DNA of 7,333 nt, taken from assembly GCA_003535195.1 (NCBI GenBank), contig DOHN01000204.1, forward strand, positions 1,009 to 8,341. The letters run 5' to 3'. Shown here in pieces: positions 1 through 5,894 of the stretch. The translations under genes and the position numbers were made by a program. The notes under the pieces were generated by a model, which was not told where the DNA came from, made no database searches, and worked only from the letters and a program-made list of their open reading frames with translations. This DNA comes from Ruminiclostridium sp. (GTDB lineage: Bacteria; Bacillota; Clostridia; DSM-8532). Position 1 is the first letter of the stretch. Each line of letters begins with the position of its first letter.

Positions 1-944
1 AGATAGATCTGCCCGTCATAGGGGCCTTCTATGCCAAACAGCACTTTGGCCAGCATGGTTCTTCCCGATCCGCTGAGTCCTGTAATACCCAAAATTTCAC
101 CTTTTCGCACCGAGAAATTAATATCCTTCAGAAGCCCTGAATAACCGAGGCTCTGAACCCGTAATATCTCTTTGCCCATTTTTATTTTAAGCTTCGGGTA
201 CCGGTCTTCAATTTCCTTCCCGACCATGGCCTTTAGAATTGTATTGATGCTTACACCTCTTGCGTCATATGAATCAATGACTTCACCGTCTCTGATGATG
301 GTAACGGTATCGGCGATCCGCTTAATCTCATCAAGCCTGTGCGAAATATAAATAATGGCCACTCCCAGTTTTTTTGTATCCTTTATAACATTGAACAGCA
401 ATTCGACTTCGAACTCTGTCAGCGCTGCAGTGGGCTCATCCATAATAAGAATGCCGGCTTTTTGAGACAGCGCTTTTATAATTTCTACAAATTTTTGCTG
501 AGCGATACTAAGCGTATTCACCTGAGTATGAGGGGTTATTTTTAAACTGAAATAATCCAGATATTCTTTCGTCTGGCTGTATACCTTATCCCAGTCTATA
601 TGATTAATACCGGCTGTTTTTTGTATCGGTTCCCTCCGAATAAATATATTCTCACCGATATTCAGATCGGGGAACAGGCATATATCCTGGTATATCATTG
701 CGATGCCCAATTCCTGAGCCTGTTTTGGACCGGCAATACTCACTTTTTTGCCATCTATGAAAATCTCTCCCGAATCCGGCGGATACAGTCCCGAAAGAAT
801 TTTCATCAAGGTTGACTTGCCGGCGCCGTTTTCACCCACAAGAGCATGGACCTGACCTTTGTCAACGCAAAAATCTACGTTGTTTAATACCACATTACCG
901 CTGAATGATTTTGTGATTTTTCTCATTTCCAAAAAGCTGGCCAA
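1..944 (-). CDS. Sugar ABC transporter ATP-binding protein, CUT2 family (RbsA/MglA-like), partial
   Basis: This is the cytoplasmic ATPase that powers import of a monosaccharide through a CUT2-type (ribose/galactose/rhamnose) ABC transporter. The C-terminus is cut by the left window edge, leaving 314 of the roughly 500 residues usual for the family. The first nucleotide-binding domain has a Walker A motif (GENGAGKST, 37-45), Q-loop Gln86, signature LSIAQQ (145-150), Walker B with DEPT (ILIMDEPT, 165-172) and H-loop His202. A second domain begins near residue 259 and carries the arginine-containing Walker A (GLSGSGRT, 289-296) typical of the degenerate half in this family. I chose a TTG start because an in-frame TAG lies at 963-965, TTG has AGAGAGG eight bases upstream, and the translation from there matches family N-termini (ASFLEMRKITKSF). 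It follows the DeoR-type regulator after 50 bp, so they are probably co-transcribed. Rhamnose as substrate is inferred from context only. Confidence 0.93.
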   Translation of the reverse strand, partial: MASFLEMRKITKSFSGNVVLNNVDFCVDKGQVHALVGENGAGKSTLMKILSGLYPPDSGEIFIDGKKVSIAGPKQAQELGIAMIYQDICLFPDLNIGENIFIRREPIQKTAGINHIDWDKVYSQTKEYLDYFSLKITPHTQVNTLSIAQQKFVEIIKALSQKAGILIMDEPTAALTEFEVELLFNVIKDTKKLGVAIIYISHRLDEIKRIADTVTIIRDGEVIDSYDARGVSINTILKAMVGKEIEDRYPKLKIKMGKEILRVQSLGYSGLLKDINFSVRKGEILGITGLSGSGRTMLAKVLFGIEGPYDGQIY

Positions 945-952
945 TTTTCCTA

Positions 953-959
953 CCTCTCT
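953..959 (-). promoter_or_regulatory. Ribosome binding site supporting a TTG start of the ABC ATPase gene
   Basis: The minus strand reads AGAGAGG here, eight bases before TTG at 942-944. The only nearby ATG (924-926) is preceded by a weak TTGGAA and would remove the first six residues, including part of the conserved N-terminal strand, so TTG is preferred. Confidence 0.6.
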
Positions 960-994
960 TTGCTAAGGAATGTGCCTTTTTTTGAATGGCAGAC

Positions 995-1765
995 TTATTC
1001 AAATTCAAATGTGGTGTAAAGTTTGATCTGATGCTCAAAGAAATATTTTTTATATTCGTTTGGTACCTGCTTGTTTGTAATCACCTTTTTAGCCATTTGC
1101 AGATCTCCCAGACGTGCAAAGGCAGTCGAATCAAACTTGCTGTGATCCCCTACGATAACAATCTCATTGGATATATTCCTGATTTGCTGTATGACCATGA
1201 CCTCTTCATAGGTCTCCACGGTATATCCCGAAGTAAAATTTACACCCTTCACACCAATAAAAGCCTTGTTGATAAAAATTCCTTTCAGGGCCTGGAGCGC
1301 AAAGCCGCCAACCAGAGTGGTCGTCGACTGTATAAGGTCCCCTCCTGTGACAATCACTTTTATGCCAATGCTTTCCCTCAGCTCATAACCAATGAGAAGA
1401 TCATTGGTCACCACGGTTATTTTTTTATTTTTTATATTCCGTGCTATTTCAAGACAGGTGGTCCCCGATCCTAAAAAAACTGCTTCACCGCTCTCAATCA
1501 TCTGGGCAGCGATTTTCCCGATCATTCTCTTTTCCTCTATCATGCTGTCTTCATAATCCTGGGCCAAAGGATTTTTGAAGCTATCCTCATTAATAACCGC
1601 CCCGCCATAGGTCTTGATTAGAAAGCCTTCCTGCTCCAGCTTATCCAAGTCCCTGCGGATGGTAACCTCCGTCACTGAAAAAAGCTCGCTCAATTCAACA
1701 ACATCGACCCGTTTCTGTTTATATAAAATCTCTTTTATTTTGCTCAGTCTCTCAATTGCAAACAT
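995..1765 (-). CDS. DeoR-family transcriptional regulator, probable rhamnose-operon repressor (RhaR-like)
   Basis: A 256-residue DNA-binding regulator of the usual DeoR-family length. Residues about 1-55 form the winged helix-turn-helix: VDVVELSELFSVTEVTIRRD (20-39) is the HTH core, followed by LDKLEQEGFLIKTYGGA leading into the wing. The rest is the C-terminal sugar-phosphate-sensing domain related to ribose-5-phosphate isomerase, with GSGTTCLEIA (99-108), a NDLL motif (121-124), TGGDL (140-144) and DHSKFDSTAF (207-216). Family members are usually repressors released by a phosphorylated sugar intermediate. The start ATG has AAGGTGG seven bases upstream. It sits just downstream of a rhaB-rhaA operon and just upstream of a sugar ABC ATPase. 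In B. subtilis the rhamnose repressor RhaR is also DeoR-type and encoded within the rhamnose operon, so a rhamnulose-1-phosphate-responsive repressor is a reasonable inference, but the sequence alone does not prove the ligand. Confidence 0.9.
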   Translation of the reverse strand: MFAIERLSKIKEILYKQKRVDVVELSELFSVTEVTIRRDLDKLEQEGFLIKTYGGAVINEDSFKNPLAQDYEDSMIEEKRMIGKIAAQMIESGEAVFLGSGTTCLEIARNIKNKKITVVTNDLLIGYELRESIGIKVIVTGGDLIQSTTTLVGGFALQALKGIFINKAFIGVKGVNFTSGYTVETYEEVMVIQQIRNISNEIVIVGDHSKFDSTAFARLGDLQMAKKVITNKQVPNEYKKYFFEHQIKLYTTFEFE

Positions 1766-1801
1766 CCCAAATCCACCTTATATTAAAGAATAAACAGTAA
1801 A

Positions 1802-1859
1802 AAACATAAAAGAGCGCAAATATCAAGTAGTATTATACCATACTTGTTCTTTTATGTTT
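1802..1859. promoter_or_regulatory. Candidate operator: perfect 12-bp inverted repeat framing the regulator promoter
   Basis: On the plus strand AAACATAAAAGA (1802-1813) and TCTTTTATGTTT (1848-1859) are exact reverse complements, with centres 46 bp apart. A nested pair, CAAGTA (1824-1829) and TACTTG (1841-1846), lies inside. One outer arm covers the -35 area and the other lies just after the expected transcription start, which suits repression of the DeoR-family gene by its own product. Binding is inferred; the symmetry is directly visible. Confidence 0.6.
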
Positions 1860-1860
1860 A
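1832..1860 (-). promoter_or_regulatory. Sigma-A-type extended -10 promoter for the regulator and ABC transporter unit
   Basis: The minus strand reads TGGTATAAT, giving a perfect TATAAT (plus 1832-1837) with an extended -10 TG. Seventeen bases upstream is TAAACA (plus 1855-1860), a four-of-six match to TTGACA. Transcription would begin near 1825, leaving a leader of about 60 bases before the regulator ATG at 1765. Confidence 0.7.
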
Positions 1861-1871
1861 TGTCGATATTT

Positions 1872-1899
1872 TTGAAAAATTTTCAATTCATAATATGAA
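1872..1899. repeat. Two adjacent AT-rich palindromes upstream of the regulator promoter
   Basis: TTGAAAAATTTTCAA (1872-1886) has seven-base arms around a single central A. TTCATAATATGAA (1887-1899) has six-base arms around a single central A and abuts the first. They lie about 12 to 40 bp upstream of the -35 area, between the promoter and the terminator of the rhaBA operon. They may be upstream regulator sites or an A/T-rich promoter enhancer; AT-rich DNA produces such dyads fairly easily. Confidence 0.35.
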
Positions 1900-1932
1900 A
1901 AATATTTCGCCCTAGATTTCATCAAAAAATTT

Positions 1933-1969
1933 AAAAAAAGACTATACGCCAAATATTGAAGGCGTATAG
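1933..1969 (-). terminator. Intrinsic terminator of the rhaB-rhaA-aldolase operon
   Basis: Reading the minus strand, CTATACGCC (plus 1961-1969) and GGCGTATAG (plus 1942-1950) form a perfect 9-bp stem with a 10-base loop. Two bases later comes a run of seven T (plus 1933-1939), then further T-rich sequence. It lies about 25 bp past the stop codon of the last aldolase gene, so it should end the operon transcript before the regulator's promoter. The opposite strand lacks a U-run after the stem, so it is not bidirectional. Confidence 0.9.
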
Positions 1970-1994
1970 CCCCTTATCACAAAATGATTCTTTT

Positions 1995-3053
1995 TTACCG
2001 GCCCAGCCCCTTTACAAGACTCTTTCTGTAAGCTTCGCTTTCCCAGTTCTTTATAAAATCAATCTCTTTTTCGGACATGGTCTTTAGAGGAAGCCCACTG
2101 CTTTTGATGCCGTTTATTACATAGATATAGGCCAGCAGGGTCTCCTCCATGGTCTGGGCTTCGGAGAAATTGGTTTTATAAGTGATTTGGCCCGTTGCAG
2201 AATTGATGTTCAATTTCTTGTCCATGGTGTCAACGGCGGCATTTCCGTTTAAATACACCAATTGATCGGGGTAAAGAACGATTTCATCAAAAAAGCCGGT
2301 GTACATTTTATGGTTTTTGAAGTAATCCGACAGGAGCGCCGTTTTGCTGATAAAGGTACCGTCATCCAGCTGGGAAAGTACGATATCAGGAAATTTCTCC
2401 CGAATCCCCAAATAGGCTTTTATGCCGTCATTGACCTCCTGGTGCAGCGCCACACACTCACGGCTGTCATCGGTTGTAACAACAAGGCCGTGATTTTCCA
2501 TAAAAATGACTTCCGGATATTTGCCCTTTTCCGCCGCGAATTTTCGGATCTCATCCTGAATCCTTAGAGTCAGACAAAAACCAGGGTTTATATAAGGGAT
2601 CCAGACAACTCCATATTCCTTGCCGGCAAATATTTTTTCCATGGTTTCCCGGCCGTTTTGAGTGCAGCAAACCATATTGGCATATACCGAGTGAGTATGT
2701 ATTACATATTTTTTTAGTATGGAATGAAAGCCCGCTTCCACGGAGGGCCTTAAGGTTTTAAGCCCTTCTGTCTCCACGATATTTTTTTTGACAAATTCCA
2801 CACTTTCCTTTTCAAAATCCCTGTCCTGGCTCAAATCAACAGCCTCATAAAAGGCCTTGATGTTCTGATAGTTTACCACAACATAGCCTTCTTGCGGCGT
2901 TATCTGTTTCAGCTTATAGCCCGACGCTTTTACAGCCATCAGATTATCATCCAGCTTGGCGGAGGTGTTCCCCCCGCCGCCCTGGGTATAATCCACGGGG
3001 ATGCCAACAGATTTTGATATGTATTCCAAGTCTTTTAATATCTCATTAACCAT
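1995..3053 (-). CDS. Stand-alone class II aldolase, RhaE-like (probable rhamnulose-1-phosphate aldolase)
   Basis: A 352-residue cytoplasmic protein with a class II aldolase/adducin fold. Visible landmarks are the phosphate-binding glycine-rich turn GGGGNTS (25-31), the likely catalytic glutamate in RPSVEAGFH (Glu106), the zinc ligands His119 and His121 in IHTH (118-121), the WIPYINPGF segment (151-159), and the third zinc histidine in ENHGL (His188). The RPSxE, HxH and WxPYxxPGF pattern recalls the aldolase half of the bifunctional RhaEW (B. subtilis YuxG), which cleaves L-rhamnulose 1-phosphate to dihydroxyacetone phosphate and L-lactaldehyde. The dehydrogenase half is absent: residues about 220-352 are an unassigned C-terminal region with no nucleotide-binding motif that I can see. 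The gene starts 18 bp after rhaA, with AAGGGGA nine bases before ATG, and is followed by the operon terminator. The aldolase class is secure; the exact substrate is inferred from rhaB and rhaA next door. Confidence 0.85.
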   Translation of the reverse strand: MVNEILKDLEYISKSVGIPVDYTQGGGGNTSAKLDDNLMAVKASGYKLKQITPQEGYVVVNYQNIKAFYEAVDLSQDRDFEKESVEFVKKNIVETEGLKTLRPSVEAGFHSILKKYVIHTHSVYANMVCCTQNGRETMEKIFAGKEYGVVWIPYINPGFCLTLRIQDEIRKFAAEKGKYPEVIFMENHGLVVTTDDSRECVALHQEVNDGIKAYLGIREKFPDIVLSQLDDGTFISKTALLSDYFKNHKMYTGFFDEIVLYPDQLVYLNGNAAVDTMDKKLNINSATGQITYKTNFSEAQTMEETLLAYIYVINGIKSSGLPLKTMSEKEIDFIKNWESEAYRKSLVKGLGR

Positions 3054-3071
3054 CGCTTCAAGTCCCCTTAT

Positions 3072-4346
3072 TTATCTATTCAATAGCACCTCTTCTTCAT
3101 ATTGCCGGACCTCTTTCAGCCAGTCAGAACCCACCGGCACATTCATATCCAGGCAGAATTTATCCCAGACCGCCCCGAAAGGAAGGGTTTTAAACTCCTC
3201 CATGAGCCCGAGTCTTTCTCCGTAATTGCCTTTGTTTTCAGCCTCAATAAGGAATTGTGTAGGCTCCAGCAGGGCAAACAGAATGGATTTCAGGGCCGAC
3301 CTGGTACCAATTACCCAGGCACTGATCCTGTTGATGCTTGCATCAAAGAAATCCAGCGCATAATACACTTTATCAAAGGCTTTGCACCTCTTGACTTCCT
3401 GGGCGCAAGCCAATAGATCGTCATTGAGGATGACGACATGGTCGCTGTCCCAGCGTACGGGCCTGCTGACATGAAGCAGGATATCGTCAGCAAAAAGAAG
3501 TGTGGAAGACAATTTGTCAGCAATGCTTTCGGTCAGATGGAAATGCCCCAGGTCGTAGCAGATGGTCACATTATTTTTAAGTCCGTATGCCATGACAAAT
3601 TCATGGGAGCCAACGGTATAGGACTCGACTCCGATTCCGAACAGCTTGCTTTCAATGGCATCGATCAGATACTTCCTGTCGTGTTTTACGGCAAAAATTT
3701 CGTCCAGGGATTCTTTCATCTTGGTACGGTAGCCGAGCCGGTCCGCCGGAATATCCTTCATTCCATCCGGAACCCAGATATTCATTACGCAGGGAGTTCC
3801 CAATTCCTTGCCTATGCCTGCGGCTATTTCACGGCAAGCCTGGACATGGCGAATCCAGAACCGTCTTACTTTTTCATCCTTGCTTCCCAGAGTAAAGCCG
3901 GAAGCTGCCATCGGATGGCCGAAGCAGCTGGGATTAAAATCTATTCCTACCCCAAGCTTCTTAGCCCAATCTATCCATTTGTGGAAATGTTCCAGTTTAA
4001 TCTGGTCTCTTTCAACAGCTTCTCCGCCGGTTTCAGCGTAAATGGCATGCAGATTGATGCGGTGCTTGCCCGGAATGAGGCTGAAGGCCTTCTCATAATC
4101 CACCCTCAATTCATCGCCGTTTCTCGCCGCTCCGGGATAGTTGCCTGTGGCCAATATCCCTCCGGCGGCGCCGCCGGCATCTACTTCGAATCCGTTTATA
4201 TCATCTCCCTGCCAGCAATGCAGCGAAACCTGCCTTTTTTTCATATCTTCCAAAACAGCATCGGTATCAACGCCGTAAGCCTTATATGCTTCTTTTGCAT
4301 AAGCATATCCCGCATCGACTTGTTTCTCAGAACCGTACTTTACCAT
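3072..4346 (-). CDS. rhaA: L-rhamnose isomerase
   Basis: Converts L-rhamnose to L-rhamnulose in the cytoplasm, the first step of catabolism, using two divalent metal ions. At 424 residues it matches the family (about 420). HCWQGDDINGFE (43-54) is the characteristic N-terminal block. Metal ligands can be placed at a constant offset of minus two from E. coli RhaA: structural-site Glu232, Asp265, His292 and Asp332, and catalytic-site His268, Asp300 and Asp302, in the blocks YDLGHFH (264-270), LHVSRPVRWDSDH (291-303) and LDFFDASINR (331-340). The set looks complete, so the enzyme should be active. The frame stays open to an upstream ATG at 4376, but the start at 4346 is far better: AAGGAGG lies seven bases before it. 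The gap to rhaB is 13 bp, and the ribosome binding site abuts the rhaB stop codon, suggesting translational coupling. Confidence 0.97.
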   Translation of the reverse strand: MVKYGSEKQVDAGYAYAKEAYKAYGVDTDAVLEDMKKRQVSLHCWQGDDINGFEVDAGGAAGGILATGNYPGAARNGDELRVDYEKAFSLIPGKHRINLHAIYAETGGEAVERDQIKLEHFHKWIDWAKKLGVGIDFNPSCFGHPMAASGFTLGSKDEKVRRFWIRHVQACREIAAGIGKELGTPCVMNIWVPDGMKDIPADRLGYRTKMKESLDEIFAVKHDRKYLIDAIESKLFGIGVESYTVGSHEFVMAYGLKNNVTICYDLGHFHLTESIADKLSSTLLFADDILLHVSRPVRWDSDHVVILNDDLLACAQEVKRCKAFDKVYYALDFFDASINRISAWVIGTRSALKSILFALLEPTQFLIEAENKGNYGERLGLMEEFKTLPFGAVWDKFCLDMNVPVGSDWLKEVRQYEEEVLLNR

Positions 4347-4353
4347 ATCAAAG

Positions 4354-4360
4354 CCTCCTT
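4354..4360 (-). promoter_or_regulatory. Ribosome binding site deciding the rhaA start
   Basis: The minus strand reads AAGGAGG here, seven bases before ATG at 4344-4346, and it overlaps the first base pair of the rhaB stop codon (4360-4362). This places the rhaA start ten codons inside the longest open frame and suggests that ribosomes finishing rhaB can reinitiate on rhaA. Confidence 0.85.
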
Positions 4361-5835
4361 TAATTATTTGACGCAATTTTCAGGAATCTTTCATAAGCCA
4401 TATCCCAGCTGGCAGCCTCAAATGGAGTATATCCCACGGTAGGAAAAGAATTTTTGATCAGGGCTCTTCCTTCAGCCAGGCTCTTCACCTCTCCTAATGC
4501 GATCAGCTGTGAAATGAGATTGCCCGACGAGGTAGCCTCTATGGGACCCGTAATGACAGGTCTTCCCAGTGCATTTGCCGTAAATTGTGAAAGCAGCGTA
4601 TTTTTGCAGCCCCCTCCCACGATGTGGAGGACAGGTATGGAATAGCCGGTTATTTGTTCAAGCCCTTCTAAGGCCATTCTGTATTTTAAAGCGAGGCTTT
4701 CCATAATACAACGGACCATCTGGGGCTTGGAATCCGGAATCTTCTGCCCGGTTTTACGGCAGAATTCCCGGACTTTTTCCGGCATGCCGCCGGGACGTAA
4801 AAAGCTGAGGTCGTCAGGGTCAATAAAGGCCATGAAAGGCTCGGCTTTCAACGCACCGTTTTCCAGCTCGTCAAAACTGGCGGGCCGGCCTGATTTATCC
4901 CAGGTCCGCTTGCACTCCTGATAAATCCACAGGCCCATGATATTCTTCAAAAGTCTTATGGTTCTGTTAAAGCCGCCTTCGTTGGTATAGTTTAAATGAT
5001 AGGTATCTTCATTGATGACAGGCCGGCCGGACTCCACCCCTAAAAGAGACCAGGTACCACTGCTTAAGTAAGCATATTTTCCTTTTGACGCAGGAACGGA
5101 AACCACGGCACTGGCTGTATCATGTTCGGCCACCGCCACCACCGGAATGCTTCCTACGCCAAGCTCTGAAGACACGCGGGAAGTCAGTCTGCCCGCCATG
5201 GTTCCAGCATTAACGATATCCGGCAGAATATGCCGGGGAATGCCCATCTTTTCCAGCAGGGAATGGGCCCAATTGCCGCTTTCGGCATCGAGCATCTGGG
5301 ATGTACTCGCTATGGTATATTCGGAGCTTTTTTCACCGGTCAGAAAATACCGCAGCAAATCGGGCGTGTGCAGCATGGTCGAAGCTTTTTCCAGGAGGGG
5401 TGATTGGTTTATTTTCATTGAAAGCAGCTGATACAGGCTATTAAACACTTGAAACTGCGTTCCCGTCTGCTCGTATATTTCTCGTCTGGGTACTATCTTA
5501 CAGGCTTCTTCGATCATTCCGTCCGTGTTGATATCCCTGTAGTGGTATGGATTCCCCAAAAGCTTTCCCGACGAATCCAATAGCCCGAAATCCACTCCCC
5601 ATGTGTCAATGCCAATGGATGCAATATCTTTGCTTGCGCTTAACGAACATTTTAGAATGCCTTGCTTCATTTCATGGTATAGGCGCAGGATATCCCAATA
5701 GAGATGATCTCCTATCATCACAGGTTCGTTGGGGAATCGGTGTATTTCCTGTAATGCGAGCTTTTCTCCATCAAACTTTCCCAGAATCGCCCTGCCGCTG
5801 CTGGCGCCATAATCAAAAGCCAATAAATGAATCAT
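4360..5835 (-). CDS. rhaB: L-rhamnulokinase (FGGY carbohydrate kinase)
   Basis: Phosphorylates L-rhamnulose with ATP to give L-rhamnulose 1-phosphate. The 491-residue length fits RhaB (about 485-490). The N-terminal ATPase-fold strand LLAFDYGASSGR, with Asp8 and ASSGR as expected for RhaB, opens the protein. IDTWGVDFG (76-84) is the substrate-side block, AEHDTASA contains His238 and Asp239 (the Asp expected to be the catalytic base), SGTWS (259-263) is the phosphate-binding block, and HIVGGGCKN (404-412) is the C-terminal adenosine motif of FGGY kinases. Three in-frame ATGs compete at 5856, 5841 and 5835. I chose 5835 because AAGGGAG lies six bases upstream and the protein then begins right before the conserved first strand; the 5856 start would add seven residues. 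It is separated by 59 bp from the upstream tandem aldolase and by 13 bp from rhaA. Confidence 0.95.
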   Translation of the reverse strand: MIHLLAFDYGASSGRAILGKFDGEKLALQEIHRFPNEPVMIGDHLYWDILRLYHEMKQGILKCSLSASKDIASIGIDTWGVDFGLLDSSGKLLGNPYHYRDINTDGMIEEACKIVPRREIYEQTGTQFQVFNSLYQLLSMKINQSPLLEKASTMLHTPDLLRYFLTGEKSSEYTIASTSQMLDAESGNWAHSLLEKMGIPRHILPDIVNAGTMAGRLTSRVSSELGVGSIPVVAVAEHDTASAVVSVPASKGKYAYLSSGTWSLLGVESGRPVINEDTYHLNYTNEGGFNRTIRLLKNIMGLWIYQECKRTWDKSGRPASFDELENGALKAEPFMAFIDPDDLSFLRPGGMPEKVREFCRKTGQKIPDSKPQMVRCIMESLALKYRMALEGLEQITGYSIPVLHIVGGGCKNTLLSQFTANALGRPVITGPIEATSSGNLISQLIALGEVKSLAEGRALIKNSFPTVGYTPFEAASWDMAYERFLKIASNN

Positions 5836-5841
5836 GCTCAT

Positions 5842-5848
5842 CTCCCTT
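5842..5848 (-). promoter_or_regulatory. Ribosome binding site favouring the inner rhaB start
   Basis: The minus strand reads AAGGGAG six bases before ATG at 5833-5835. For the ATG at 5841 the same motif is too close, and the ATG at 5856 has only a weak AAGTAAAG ahead of it. Confidence 0.65.
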
Positions 5849-5894
5849 TCAGTCATTGTACTTTACTTAAAAAAAAAGCAGTGTTTTTATACAG

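Noticed and set aside
986..1474. A 162-codon plus-strand frame opposite the DeoR-family gene
   Set aside because: It is antisense to a clear regulator gene and has no recognisable domain, so it is best explained as a shadow frame.
1861..1866. TCGACA on the minus strand as a -35 box for the regulator promoter
   Set aside because: It would be 23 bases from TATAAT, too far for a sigma-A promoter; TAAACA at 17 bases with an extended -10 fits better.
4347..4376. Ten extra N-terminal codons on rhaA from an upstream ATG overlapping rhaB
   Set aside because: The inner ATG has a near-perfect AAGGAGG at ideal spacing, gives the usual family length, and avoids overlap with rhaB.
3438..4442. A 334-codon open frame on the plus strand opposite rhaA and the end of rhaB
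   Set aside because: It lies wholly antisense to two well-supported genes with intact catalytic motifs, its translation resembles no family, and it starts without a convincing ribosome binding site.
5869..5877. A run of nine A (T on the minus strand) between the tandem aldolase and rhaB as a possible terminator
   Set aside because: No stable stem precedes the T-run on the minus strand, so it is unlikely to stop transcription. It may be only AT-rich spacer.
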